64,000 nucleotides of DNA from Myrica gale (taxonomy: Eukaryota; Streptophyta; Magnoliopsida; Fagales; Myricaceae). Numbering within the stretch: position 1 is the first letter of the stretch; each line of letters begins with the position of its first letter. Shown here one piece after another: positions 44,301 to 56,300 of this stretch. Below the pieces are notes generated by a model. The model was not told where the DNA came from. It made no database searches and worked only from the letters and a program-made list of their open reading frames with translations. The stretch covers positions 17,662,001-17,726,000 of the forward strand of contig OZ005601.1 in assembly GCA_963930655.1 (NCBI GenBank). Direction: 5' to 3'. The position numbers and the translations under genes were made by a program.

Positions 44301-47300
44301 ACTGCAGGCAAGATATATATTTGTCTGTTATTCTCTCTTTCTAACCACTTTCCTTATTTGATTCATATCTGGGGTTTCTGTTAAGCAACATTAGGGTTTC
44401 TGTAGTTATGAAAAGGATTTGGGGTTTTAATGTTGTTTTATATTTTCTTTATAGACTCCACTGTGTAATGCCCTATATATAAGATGTGTGAGGAAGAAAG
44501 GTTAACAACTTTCTTCTCTCTTGGTTGTGGAATCCTAGTTTCTATAGCAGTTTCCAATCTCACGTTTCTGGCATAATTCTACTTTTGACATTGTACCCTC
44601 TCCCCTATTTTATCAGACTTCTTTTGCCTGGTGTGTTTGTGTGTGTGTATGTCAGTGTTCATCAACTGCGTGGTCTAATAGGTTGGGGTCAACAAATTTT
44701 GGGTTTGAGGTGGGGGATAGGTGGTTTTCATATCTTTTACTCATTCAAAGCAGCGAGAGTCTGTCTATCATTTCTTTTCTGTTTCCTAATTAACGACTAT
44801 ATATCTCAAACTCCAACTTCTTTGAAATATGCTGGTAAGTTCACGCAACCCATTTTGGGAGCAAAACTTTATCCAAATACAGCAGGGCACGTGCTTTGCT
44901 ATTGAAAAGAACTGTCACCTGATTATAATTATATTTATCCAGCTGGAAGGAGGCATTTTAGATCTTCCTTTGCTTGACCCTTCAATGCGAGCAACACCTT
45001 TAGCCCCTTCAGAATGGAGAAAAAGATTGGAAGCAGCAAATGGGATTGAAGATTCCTCTAATGAAGATATTAACACAAAATTTATCCTGTTGGATGTGAG
45101 AAACGGTAGCTTGTCTTTCTTCCAAGATACTATTTGCTTGCGTTTTCTTAGCTCAATGTGCTCTCAGTTATTCCACGTTTCCATCTTGCATGCCCTTTCT
45201 TTTACGTATCATGTACCTGCTGTTTGGAATGGTCATTAAAGGTCGGTAGACTAGCATGGTGTTAGTGCTCCCCTACCATCATCCAGGCCAAAGCACAATC
45301 ACCTATCTGGATGAACAGTGGAGACCAGTGATATAGATCATATGTGCATCAGTAGCCCCAAAAACACGAAATAGAAAACCAAACTGTATGAGGTGGTATT
45401 ACTTCCTTGTTTAAATGACATTTTATTAATAGCTTTGGGCACCACTCTAAGCCTTGTTTTGCATAAAACTCCATTTTATTCTCCAAGTTCTTCATTCAAC
45501 AAGTTGTTCCTGCTATCTAATGTGGTTTAGGCTATGTCAAATATAATATTTACCTACATTATCATGTGTTAGAGACATATAAACCAACGGTTTTTACATA
45601 GAATTGATTTATTGTTGTATATTGCTTTGTTAAGTACACAATTTGTGTCATTGCACTGCAAGCTAAGGGTTTACAGCTCTCTTAATGGTCTTGATTTAAT
45701 TAATTTTTTTTAATTGGATGTGATTTGGTATCTGAACCAGCATATTTCTTGGTTCTTCTCATCTACATGCTGTCCGATGTAAAGGACTTATTGGTGCAAA
45801 TATGTATTGTTAAGCATATGGTTAATCATATGAAAGAAATCCAAAGTACTTCGTTGATTTGGACCTTGGAACCTACAAAAGGCCAATTAAAGTATCTAAG
45901 GGTTGGAAATTGAAAAGATTAGGGTTTGGTGTAAAGGTGAGAAGAAGATACTTTTCCTCTTTCAATTATTTCATTATATATAACATCACACTAGAATTGA
46001 CTTACACTTGTTACATACATCTCTTTCCATAGTTATGAAACTCTTTCCTTAAAAATCCAACGCTTTCCATAACACTCCCCTTCAAACTAGAGCATATATA
46101 TCATATAAGCTCAACTTGGAACAAATAAACTCTAATTGACTCCGACCAAAAGACTTTGTAAACATATCTGTAAGTTGATCTCCAGATTTGATGAAGAGTG
46201 TAGAAATGTCCCCAAGTAAGATTGTATTTCGAACAAAATGACAATCAACGTGAATATGCTTGGTTCTTTCATGAAAACAAGATTAGATGCAACATACACA
46301 ACAACCTGATTATCATAACGTAAGGGAGTCGTAGTTGAAATTGAAAAACCAATCTCCTGAAGGAAATGTTCTATCCAACTTTACTAGATGTGTTACAATC
46401 GCTCTATATTCAGCTCTTGCAATTGATCAAGCGACCATTGTTTGTTACTTACTCTGCCATGTACCCAGATTTCTACTTAGAAAAAAAAATGTACCTAGAT
46501 TTCCTGCTAGAAAGGTGCAATACCTTGTAGTGGATCTCTTATCTCAAGGAGAACCTACCCAATCTACATGTGTAAAGCCTTCGAGCTTAAGATGCCCATT
46601 TGATCTATATAGTAACTCGAGTCTAGGATCATGCTTAACGTAGTGAAGAATACGATTCACAGCTTCATGCCTTTCACTTATGTTTGGACTTATTCTTTTA
46701 TTGTTGTTGCTTCCTGTGGTCTGTTAAGCTGTTGTTGTGGCTCTTCTTGTGGGGTGTTGCTCTTCTCGTTGGCTGTTAAGTTGTTCTCGGGTTTTTTTTC
46801 CAACTTTGCTTATTTTCGACCTTCTCTTATGATCAACTCGACTCCTATCTTCCTCAAATTTACCAATAAGAATTACTCTACTTGGGCTTTTCAATTTGAA
46901 CTTTTCCTCAAAGTAAAAGATCTCATGGGCCATATTGATGGCACAATTGCAGCACCCTCTTGCACCTTCGAAAATCTAAGGATGCTGTCTTCTGGCATTG
47001 CTGCCTCGATTTCATGGGCTATTAATGATGCTAGGATTATGTCCTGGCTTCTTAGCTCCTTCGAGCCACACATTCCCACTAATTTGTGGCCTTATCATTC
47101 AGCCCAATCTATGTGGGGTTATTTGAAGATGGTTTATCATCAGGATAACGACGCTCGTCGTTTTCAGTTGGAGCATGCCATTGCACACTTACATCATGGG
47201 AGTCTCTCAATCCAAGACTACTATGCATTCCTAACTCTTTGGAATAACTATTTTGATTTGGTTACAATGGTTGTTCGAGCGGATGTTCTTTCGGCTATTC

Positions 47301-50300
47301 ATGTTGTTCATGCAACTAGTCATCGCGATCAGTTTCTTAAGAATCTGCGTCCCGAATATGAATCCGTTCGATCCTTTTTGCTGAATCGATCTTCAGTTCC
47401 TTCTCTTGATGTTTGTTTCGGTGAAGTACTTCGCGAGGAATAACGTATAACCACTCAAGCTGCTTTGGAATCTTCCAATGAAGACTCGGATTTAGAGACT
47501 GTAGCTTATGCTGCCCAAGGCTGGGGGTATCTATGAATTTCAAGCAGTGTTTTTCTTGCAAGAACTATGACCATATTGCTACCAATTGTGTCAAGAAGTT
47601 TTGCTCCTATCGTAAGAAAAAAGTCCACATTATCAAAAAGTGTCGCATCCGCCCGTAGAACTGTAAACCTCGAGCTCTGCAGACTTGTGTTACTGCACCC
47701 ATAGCAGCTCCTCCCCATTCATCTGGTCCCTCTCCAAGTGATTTCTCTCCTCAGCTGACACCTGAAATGGTGCAGCAGATGATAATGTCCGTACTCTTGA
47801 CATTGGGTTTCCAAGGTAACAATTTTGCCTCTTCTAGAATGTGGTATATAGACTTTGGAGCTTCTAATCACTTGACACCTAATCCCATGACTCTTGGTCA
47901 TGTTCGGCCGTTCGCTAGAACTTCCTTTATTCAAACCGCCAATAGCAACTCGTTGTCAATCACTGTTGTTCGTGATGCTTCTACTAGTATGATCGATGTA
48001 TTTCTTGTTCCTAAGCTTTCTACGAGGCTTTTTTCGTTGGCCAATTAGTTAACAGCAATTGTGCTGTTAATTTTTCTGGTGATGATTTTGTTATGCAGGA
48101 CTAGGTCACGAGGGTGCTAATCGCGAAGGGGCCTAAGGTGGGGGCGCCTTTTTCCACTGTTTGCCTGTTATAGCGCCATCTCCAGTTTCTCCAAATTTGT
48201 CTCTTGCATGCAATAAGGTTTTTGATAAGAGTATGGTCTGGCATTTTCATTTCGGTCACCCCAATTAGGATTGTTCAAACTCGGTGGCGGTGGCGGTATG
48301 GCAATAATTGCCACAGCCATTGGATGGTTCGGTTTCCAAATATTGCCCACCGCAACCAATAGTGTTAAGTGCAATAACCGGTCTTTATGTGGTAGCGATT
48401 TTAGCAATAGCAGTTCCATGTTACCGGCATTTATATTAGGCCAATTTTTTAGCCTTTTACGCTCTTCGCCCAATCGTTTTTTTTTGTCCATTGAGCCCAT
48501 ATCAATAAAATATAAATTAATAAAATTCAAGAACATATTAAAAGATAGCATGAGAAATCTAAAACAGTAAAATTAAGAATCAATACATTTAGAGATCTTA
48601 AAAAATAAGATGAGAATCTAAAATATAAACCAATAAGCTCCGAAATCAATAAACTTAGAAAACATCTTAACTGTAATATGATAAAAAGATATGAACAAAA
48701 TTAGAATCAATTTCTATCCCCAAAATCTCTACTCCTTATCGATCTCCGTCACCATATTTGTGGCTCATGTTGCAAATCAATTTTTTACCTGTATCAAAAT
48801 TTTACATACAGATTCCGGTGGTGAATATTTGTCCAATGAATTCCGTGCATTCTTGGATTCAAAAAGCATTGTTCATCAACGTTCGTGCCCAGCTACTCTG
48901 CAACAAAATGGGTTCGCTGAATGGAAAAATCATCATCTTCTAGATGTGATGCAAATTGGCGGACCCTACTAAGCGCACTGTAATATGTTGTGGCAACTAT
49001 GTCAGTGGAATATTCTGAATTCTGATGTCATCAGTGTTAGTATATTATAGCAATGGGCTGAAGAGCCTTAAATACATCAAGATTAATAATCTTTTGCAAA
49101 TTTTTCTTGGATAATTTATTGTCCCAAGGAGTATTTCTTCAATTGAGCAAAATACAAAGTCATGGTAATGGATCCAAATAGATTTTTAAGCTAATGTGGG
49201 AACTGTTATTATATGGAGCACAAAATTTTGATTTTTGCTATGGACTAGGTTAAAGTCATGCAGTTGCCAAACAAACCCAAAACGCCCCGTGTCTCATTAG
49301 AAAGTCCATGGTCTGAATTAACAATTCCTTATTTTTTTCTAGGGGCTGAACTTAGGAATGAATTGTAGGTATAGAGATACAGAACATGTGCTCGGAGCAC
49401 ATTGTTGCACCTTCTTTCAAGTATAGACATGGTGAATATGTGCTAGGGGCATCTTTCATTACACTGGATAATATAACAACATTATTCATGCATTTGTCTA
49501 TGGTGTGTGAATTATTCTATTGTTAGTGCACTCCTCAAGCCTATAACAATATTCGGGTTCATTATTTCCACCGAAGTTTCAAGATTTTGGGATTGCCTAT
49601 AATCAGGTTATGAATGGGACATCGGCCATTTCTCTGGGGCTCAAAGGCCCTATGTAGATTGCTTCAGGAGCACTTCATTTGGGCTATCTTCAACAGAGGT
49701 ATGGTCAATCAACATTTTTTGTATTTTGCTTGTATGCTTTGAGTGAGTTTAGTACAACCTATTGTATGGCAAAACACAACATTTTTTGTATGGCAAGAAG
49801 CAACAGTTTTTTGTATTTTGCTACTTGTCTTTTGTATGCTTTGGGTGAGTTTAGTACATTTTTTTGTATTAGCGATTTCTCTTTTCAAATTTTCAACCTC
49901 AACAATTGTCTCAAATATCGGTGCATTTTGGAACTCTCTAGGTTCAAATTGTATTCAGATAAGAATGAACTTCCTTTAGAAAACCATATTAATTTCCTCG
50001 TTGATAAAGACAAAAAGTAACCTCCTAAGGACATACTAGTCACTTCTGGACTTTAATGCTATAAGGACTAGTCAACGTTGTTTTTTAAGCTCCTTAGAAT
50101 AATTACGAGGTTTGGCCCCACCAACTAAGATCCCAATGTGTGACTTGGCTCTCTCATTTTTCTTGCCTTCTCTCCGATACCATATGTGGTCTGAAGGATT
50201 TTCGCCCCATTAGCCTAGTGGGAGGGGTGTATAAAATCCTTGCAAAGGTGCTAGCCAATAGACTGAAGTTGGTTTTGGATAAGATCATTTCGCCGTCCCA

Positions 50301-53300
50301 GAACGCTTTTGTGAAAGGAAGATAAATCTTGGATTCAGTACTGATTGCTAGTGAGTGCATTGATTCAAAGCTAAGATCTAATATACCAGGTATGTTTTGC
50401 AAGCTGGATATTCACAAAGCTTATGACCACGTTACCTGGAGTTTTCTTTTACACCACTTAAGGGGGTGAGTGGCTTTGGGGATAAGTAGTGTGGATGGAT
50501 TGAGTTCTGCATATCCACAGTAAAATATTCGGTGATTATGAATGGCTCTCCTGAAGGCATCTTTGGCGGCTCTCGCGGATTACTCCAAGGTGACTCTTTC
50601 ACATCTTTTGTTTGTGCTTGTTATGGAAGCCTTTAGTAGGATGATGAAAGAATTGGCTGGGAATGGATCCGTTGAGGGGTTTGCTATTGGAAATGGAGGA
50701 AGAGGTGGGTTGAGCATCTCACGCTTATTGTATACAATCTTCGATGCTTGCTCCTATGTTTTGAGGCGGTATCGAGGTTGAAAATTAACCTCTCAAAATC
50801 TGAAGTCATTCCTATTGGTTGTGTTGGAAATGTTCAGAAGTTGGCCGTCATTCTGAACTGTAGTGTCTCTTCTTTGCCAATTATTTATCTTGGGCTTCCT
50901 TTCGGTGTGCGTTCAAATGTACTCACATTTAGGATGGTATTATCGAAAGAGCTTAAAGAAGGTTGGCGGGTTAGAACCGAAGTTACCTCTTAAAGGGTGG
51001 AAGAATCACCTTGATAAAGTCCACTCTCTGTAGTCTCCCTACCTATTTTTTGTTTCTTTTTCCAATTCTTATTGCGGTGGCCAATAGATTGGAAAAGTTA
51101 CAAAGGGATTTTCTGTGGAGTAGTGACGGGATTGAGCATAAAGTTCACCTTGTTAATACAAAATTTCTTACTTTTCGTGGAGGGTTATACCCAATAACTG
51201 GGGGGTCTATGGCTAACCGATATCGCACACCATCATTTAGCTATTGCAATTTTTTTCTTGATGGCAGGTCACATGTATAAGACCAACTGGGGCATTGGTC
51301 ATGGTATAAAAGATATTTTAGAGGCTCGTAAGGGTCCATTTACAGGCTAGGGACATAAAGGCCTATATGAGATCGTAACAACATCGTGGCATGCACAATT
51401 ATCTATTAACCTAGCCATGTTAGGCTCTTTAACTATTGTTGTAGCTCACCATATGTATTCGATGCCCCCATATCCATATCTAGTGACTGACTACAGTACC
51501 CAATTATCATTGTTCACACATCACATATGGATTGACAGATTTCTCATAGTTGGTGCTGCTGCGCATGCAGCCATTTTTATGTTAAAAAACTGATCCAACT
51601 ACTTGATACAATGACCTATTGGACTAAATTTTGTTCACCTATCAGATCGGGTGGTTTGGGTTTGAGGAGCACCCCCTTGTTCAATAAGGCTTTATTAGGG
51701 AAGTGGTTATGGCGTTTTGGCTTAGAGAGGGACAGCTTGTGGAGAATTATTATAATGGAGAAGTATGGCAGTGCTATGGGTGGCTGAAGAACACTTGAGT
51801 TCCATGGCTCATATGGTGTGAGTTTATGGAAGCACATTAGCAATGGTTGGCCCTTCTTTTGTGATAATATTCATTATGTGGCGGGGTGCGGCTTCAGAGT
51901 CTTACGACGGATGCCTATCCTCTTTTGTTTTCTCTTGGATTAAATTTTGTTCACCTATCAGATCGGGTGGTTTGGGTTTGAGGAGCACCCCCTTGTTCAA
52001 TAAGGCTTTATTAGGGAAGTGGTTATGGCGTTTTGGCTTAGAGAGGGACAGCTTGTGGAGAATTATTATAATGGAGAAGTATGGCAGTGCTATGGGTGGC
52101 TGAAGAACACTTGAGTTCCATGGCTCATATGGTGTGAGTTTATGGAAGCACATTAGCAATGGTTGGCCCTTCTTTTGTGATAATATTCATTATGTGGCGG
52201 GGTGCGGCTTCAGAGTCTTACGACGGATGCCTATCCTCTTTTGTTTTCTCTTGCCTGCTACAAAGATGCAATGGTGGCAGATTGTTTGGAGAGAGGCTCC
52301 AGCCCTGGTGCATGGAATATTCAGTTTGTCAGCACTGCTAACGATTGGGAGATGGATGACTTTCCGGCATTCTTCTCATTACTCTACTTTAAAGTTTTAA
52401 GGAGAAGGGACGTTGATAAGATAAGGTGGTTGGGTTCCAAGAATGGTGAGTTCTCGGTGAAATCAAGGCTCCTAGTTGGTGGTTCTAATGAGACTTTCCT
52501 CTGGAGGCAGATTTGGAGGACTCTGCCCCCTCGAGAGCGTCATTCTTTGTGTGTGAAGCAGCTCATGCAAAAGTTTTGACTATCAATAACTTAAGGAGGA
52601 GGGGTGTTTGTTTGGTTGAGTGGTGTTATCTTTGCATATGTGATGGGGAATTTGAGGATCACATTCTTCTTCATTGCTCGGTTGCCAAAGAGTTGTGGTC
52701 TTATGTGCTCTCTATTTTGAATTATGAGTGGGTCATGCCTAAAAGGGTGTTTGATGTTCTGTTGTGTTGGAAGAGGAAGTTCGATAACCCTTTGGCTTTG
52801 GCAGTTTGAAAAGTGATCCCTTATTATATTTGGTAGAGGTTATAGAAGAAGAGAAATGGTAGATGTTTTGATGGTGTGGCCTTTTCTTTGGAGTGTATGA
52901 GGGGAAAGTTGTTGCAACCTCTATTTTTGTGAGCAAACTCAGTGTTGGGTTCTCCCTTCGGGTTATCCGGATTTTCTTAGTTTAGTTTCTATGGTTTAGG
53001 GGTCTCAGTATAGTCTTTTGTATTGTTTCTTCTGTTCTTCTTTTTTCAATAAAATTTGTCTTTTCAAAAAAAAAAGACAAAATTATCCAAATGGTCCATG
53101 TGGTTTCACTTTGTTACAAATTGGTCTCTGTGGTTCCAACTCAATTATTTGGTCCCTGTGGTCAACAATATGATGCACAAGTTCTTCTTTTTTCAATAAC
53201 ATTTGCCTTTTCAAGAAAAAAAAGAGACAAAATTATCCAAATGGTCCATGTGGTTTCACTTTGTTACAAATTGGTCCCTGTGGTTCCAACTTCAATTATT

Positions 53301-56300
53301 TGGTCCTTGTGGTCACTAATATGATGCATGAAAGTCCCTCTGTCCACACTTTCAACAAAATACGCTGACATGTCTATTTTTAAACACTTGGTCATCTTAG
53401 ATGTGAAGGGGCCCTGGGATTAACGGAGGTGTGGACGGAAGGACCTCCGTGCATCATATTGGTGACTACAGGGACCAAATCTTTAAAGTTGGAACTACAG
53501 GGACCAATTTGCAATAAAGTGAAACCACAGGAACTATTTGGGTAATTTTTCCAATGAAAGGGTATCAATTCAAAATTTTCTTAAAATTTTGGGTTAAATG
53601 CATGCCATGCCCCTGTGGTATGCGGTAATAGCAAATATGCCCCTGAGATAAACAAAGTCTTTTTCATACCCCTGAGGTAAACATTCAGGAGCAAATATGC
53701 CCTTTCATAACCCTGAGATAAACATAACGGAAGAGCATATTTGCTCCTGAATGTTTACCTCAGGGGTATGAAAAGAACTTTGTTTACCTCAGGGGCATAT
53801 TTGCTATTACCGCATACCACAGGGGCATGGAATGCATTTAACCCTAAAATTTTCTTTAGGTCCCAATTTTAATCTAGTGCATGTTGCAAGTAATTAAAAT
53901 TTTCAAACATATGTTTCCTTGGAACTTTTTTGTATCACTTCATGCACATTTTTCATTGGCACTGTAGTGTATTATTAGTTCAAAACGCCTACTGTCTTCT
54001 ACATGAAAGTGAATAATTTGAAATAAAAACAGATTCCTTTACTTTCTTTTACAAAATTAAACATTATGAGTTCTATTCCATTAAGAGTCATCTTTTTGTG
54101 GTTAGGAGACCACTTTTCCATGTTCCTTTACTGCAATACTAGCATCGTTGTTCTTTTCTTTTATTCCGTGTCCAAGAAGTGGTCTTCGTAGTCACTATTC
54201 TCAGCAGGCAATCATACTCTGTTGGCCGTTTTAACGTCGGTGGTGCCCACTCGCTCTGTGCTTGAATAACTGAGCATCATTTTTTAATGGTTCACCTATG
54301 AGGCTGTCCTTTTTAAATCTGGAAAAATTAAACAAATTTCCTCGAAGTTCAATGATATAGTTCCTTCATGTTCTCTTGCATAGGCAGTTACGTGATTGAA
54401 GCTTATCTTCCATGTCATCATATTTTTAATAAGGTCTATGTCCCTAGCTGTTTTTAGTTGGATTTGTCTGATTAGTCCATTAATCTGTGCGATTTAAGCA
54501 CCACTAAATTGTTCATTTTGTTGTTGGTACTGATCGCCCAGGATGTAGATTCAGATCCCTTAGCAAACATCGACAAAGAGAAGATGGATATATTGATGTA
54601 TTGTACTGGAGGTATCCGTTGCGATGTGTATTCTACAATCCTAAGGTAACCTGGTCTTTCCTTCTCTCTAACCTACATCTTATTTGGATTATCTTAACCA
54701 TGCCTTGAACTAAACTGCTCCCTCATTAACAAACTCATGTTCCAATCACATTAAACCGTTTAGTGTCTTCTATATTGCACGTACTGCTATCTGTATTGAC
54801 GGTTGAAAATCCAAGTATGTGTACGGCAAACACTAAGTACATTGCTTGGACAATTCTTTTTTTGCTGTCAATGACAGAATAAATCTGTACTCTGGGACAC
54901 TAGTACCAAACTAGGGGTTCACTTGGATTAGGTTGGGGGAGGAGCAAAGTAAAATCTGAATACTCACTCTTTGGTTAAGAGTATTTTCTTTCTCACAAGT
55001 ATGCATATGGAAGATCGGATCCATATATTTTAAGGAGAATTTCATACTCTTACCATTCTTCCACACCTCTAGGGTTGGACACATTTTCTTTCCAAGCGTC
55101 AGAGAAATTTTTTAAGTTAAGCTGAGTTACTTGATCTGGATTGGATTACCAGGGTTATATTGTGAAATTTTACAATTCTTTTCTCATTCCTTCTAGAACT
55201 TGAGATTATAAGGGAAAACATCATAATATACCTCATATTTTTGTGCAAAAATTAATCAATCCTCCTTAAGTTCTAATTTTTCTAATTATGCCCCTTGTGT
55301 TTTTTTTTTTAAAAAAAAATCAATTCTCGTCCTTCAACAAAATAAAATCAATTTGGCTGTTATGATTTTTTTTGCAACCTTAGGGGGCATAATCAAACAA
55401 ATTGAAACTTGAGATGCCCAGTATGGTTCGGTTTTAGTATTGTGTGGTGCTGCTTTGAATTTGTTCTTTGTATACTGATCTACTTTGTATTTTCCACTAT
55501 GTTATTGCAAAATATTCCTGCGTACATTGCATGTAGGTCTTAAGAAATGCGATATGGCTCTCATAAATAGTGGGACTTCTGAAAGATTTTGTTTTTCCCT
55601 TGAAAATTGTTTGATTTGGTAGACGAAAGGGCTTCCAAAATTTGTACTCCTTGAAGGGCGGTGTTTCACAGTATCTCCTGAGTGAAGGTCCTGCTGAATG
55701 GATTGGAAATTTGTTCGTATTTGATTCCCGTCTTTCTCTCCCACCTTCTGCCTACAATGATGAAGCCATTGCTAAAGAAGGCAGGAGTGCACAAGCTTCT
55801 AAGAGTAATACATTTGCCAGTTGCTACGTATGTGGTTCTCAAGTCTCAGAGTTAAGGCATCGGAATTGTGCAAATCTTGACTGCAACCTGCTTTTCCTGT
55901 AAGCTTCCTTCCCTTTGTACTCCCCCCACCTTCACCCCAAACTTATGGTCTCTCTTTTTCTGTGAAAGGATCAAATGAACAAGTTCATCATTTAATGCAA
56001 GTGAATTCATGCTTTTCACCCTTATAATGATCTCAACTGGGGGTTTGCAAAGTACGACGTCATTCATCTTGAGGAAGTTCACCTATGACATGGACACAAT
56101 CAATAAGAGTGGACCATGGATCACCGTCTTTGATGATTTAAAGACGTTGATACTTATATCCTAAACAGGACCATATGCCTTTGGTGATTTGATATTAAGA
56201 TTTAGATTACCGCCGTTATTGAGATGCAGCTACCGCCGTTATTGAGATGCAGCAACACTGAGAATTTAAAGAAGTGATCCCGTGCTTAATTTGCTGCTTA

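Larger units (their letters stand above)
46680..48957 (+). mobile_element. Second Ty1/copia fragment in STR8 intron 4
   Basis: The plus strand carries gag (46829-47443), two zinc-knuckle-like motifs (about 47535-47645), a protease with an altered active site (DFGAS), the start of the integrase zinc domain ([10 protein letters not shown], 48236) and, after a hAT-like insertion, the integrase core block [19 protein letters not shown]. It ends at about 48957 before reverse transcriptase. No LTR was identified. Confidence 0.9.
50165..53075 (+). mobile_element. 5'-truncated L1-type LINE in STR8 intron 5
   Basis: The fragment starts within reverse transcriptase ([20 protein letters not shown]) and runs through the C-terminal [20 protein letters not shown] and zinc-binding tail to an AATAAA-like signal and A-tail near 53047-53075. 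5' truncation is normal for LINEs. It belongs to the same family as the minus-strand LINE at 25276-35605. It is interrupted by a plastid psaA insertion and a 316-bp tandem duplication. Confidence 0.93.

Noticed and set aside
48271-48570. A foreign or bacterial gene, because GGCGGTGGCGGTATGG and an open 99-codon frame stand out
   Set aside because: The TAGGATTGTTCAAAC end and GGTGGCGG subterminal repeats match a hAT-like plant repeat, and the frame has no domain.
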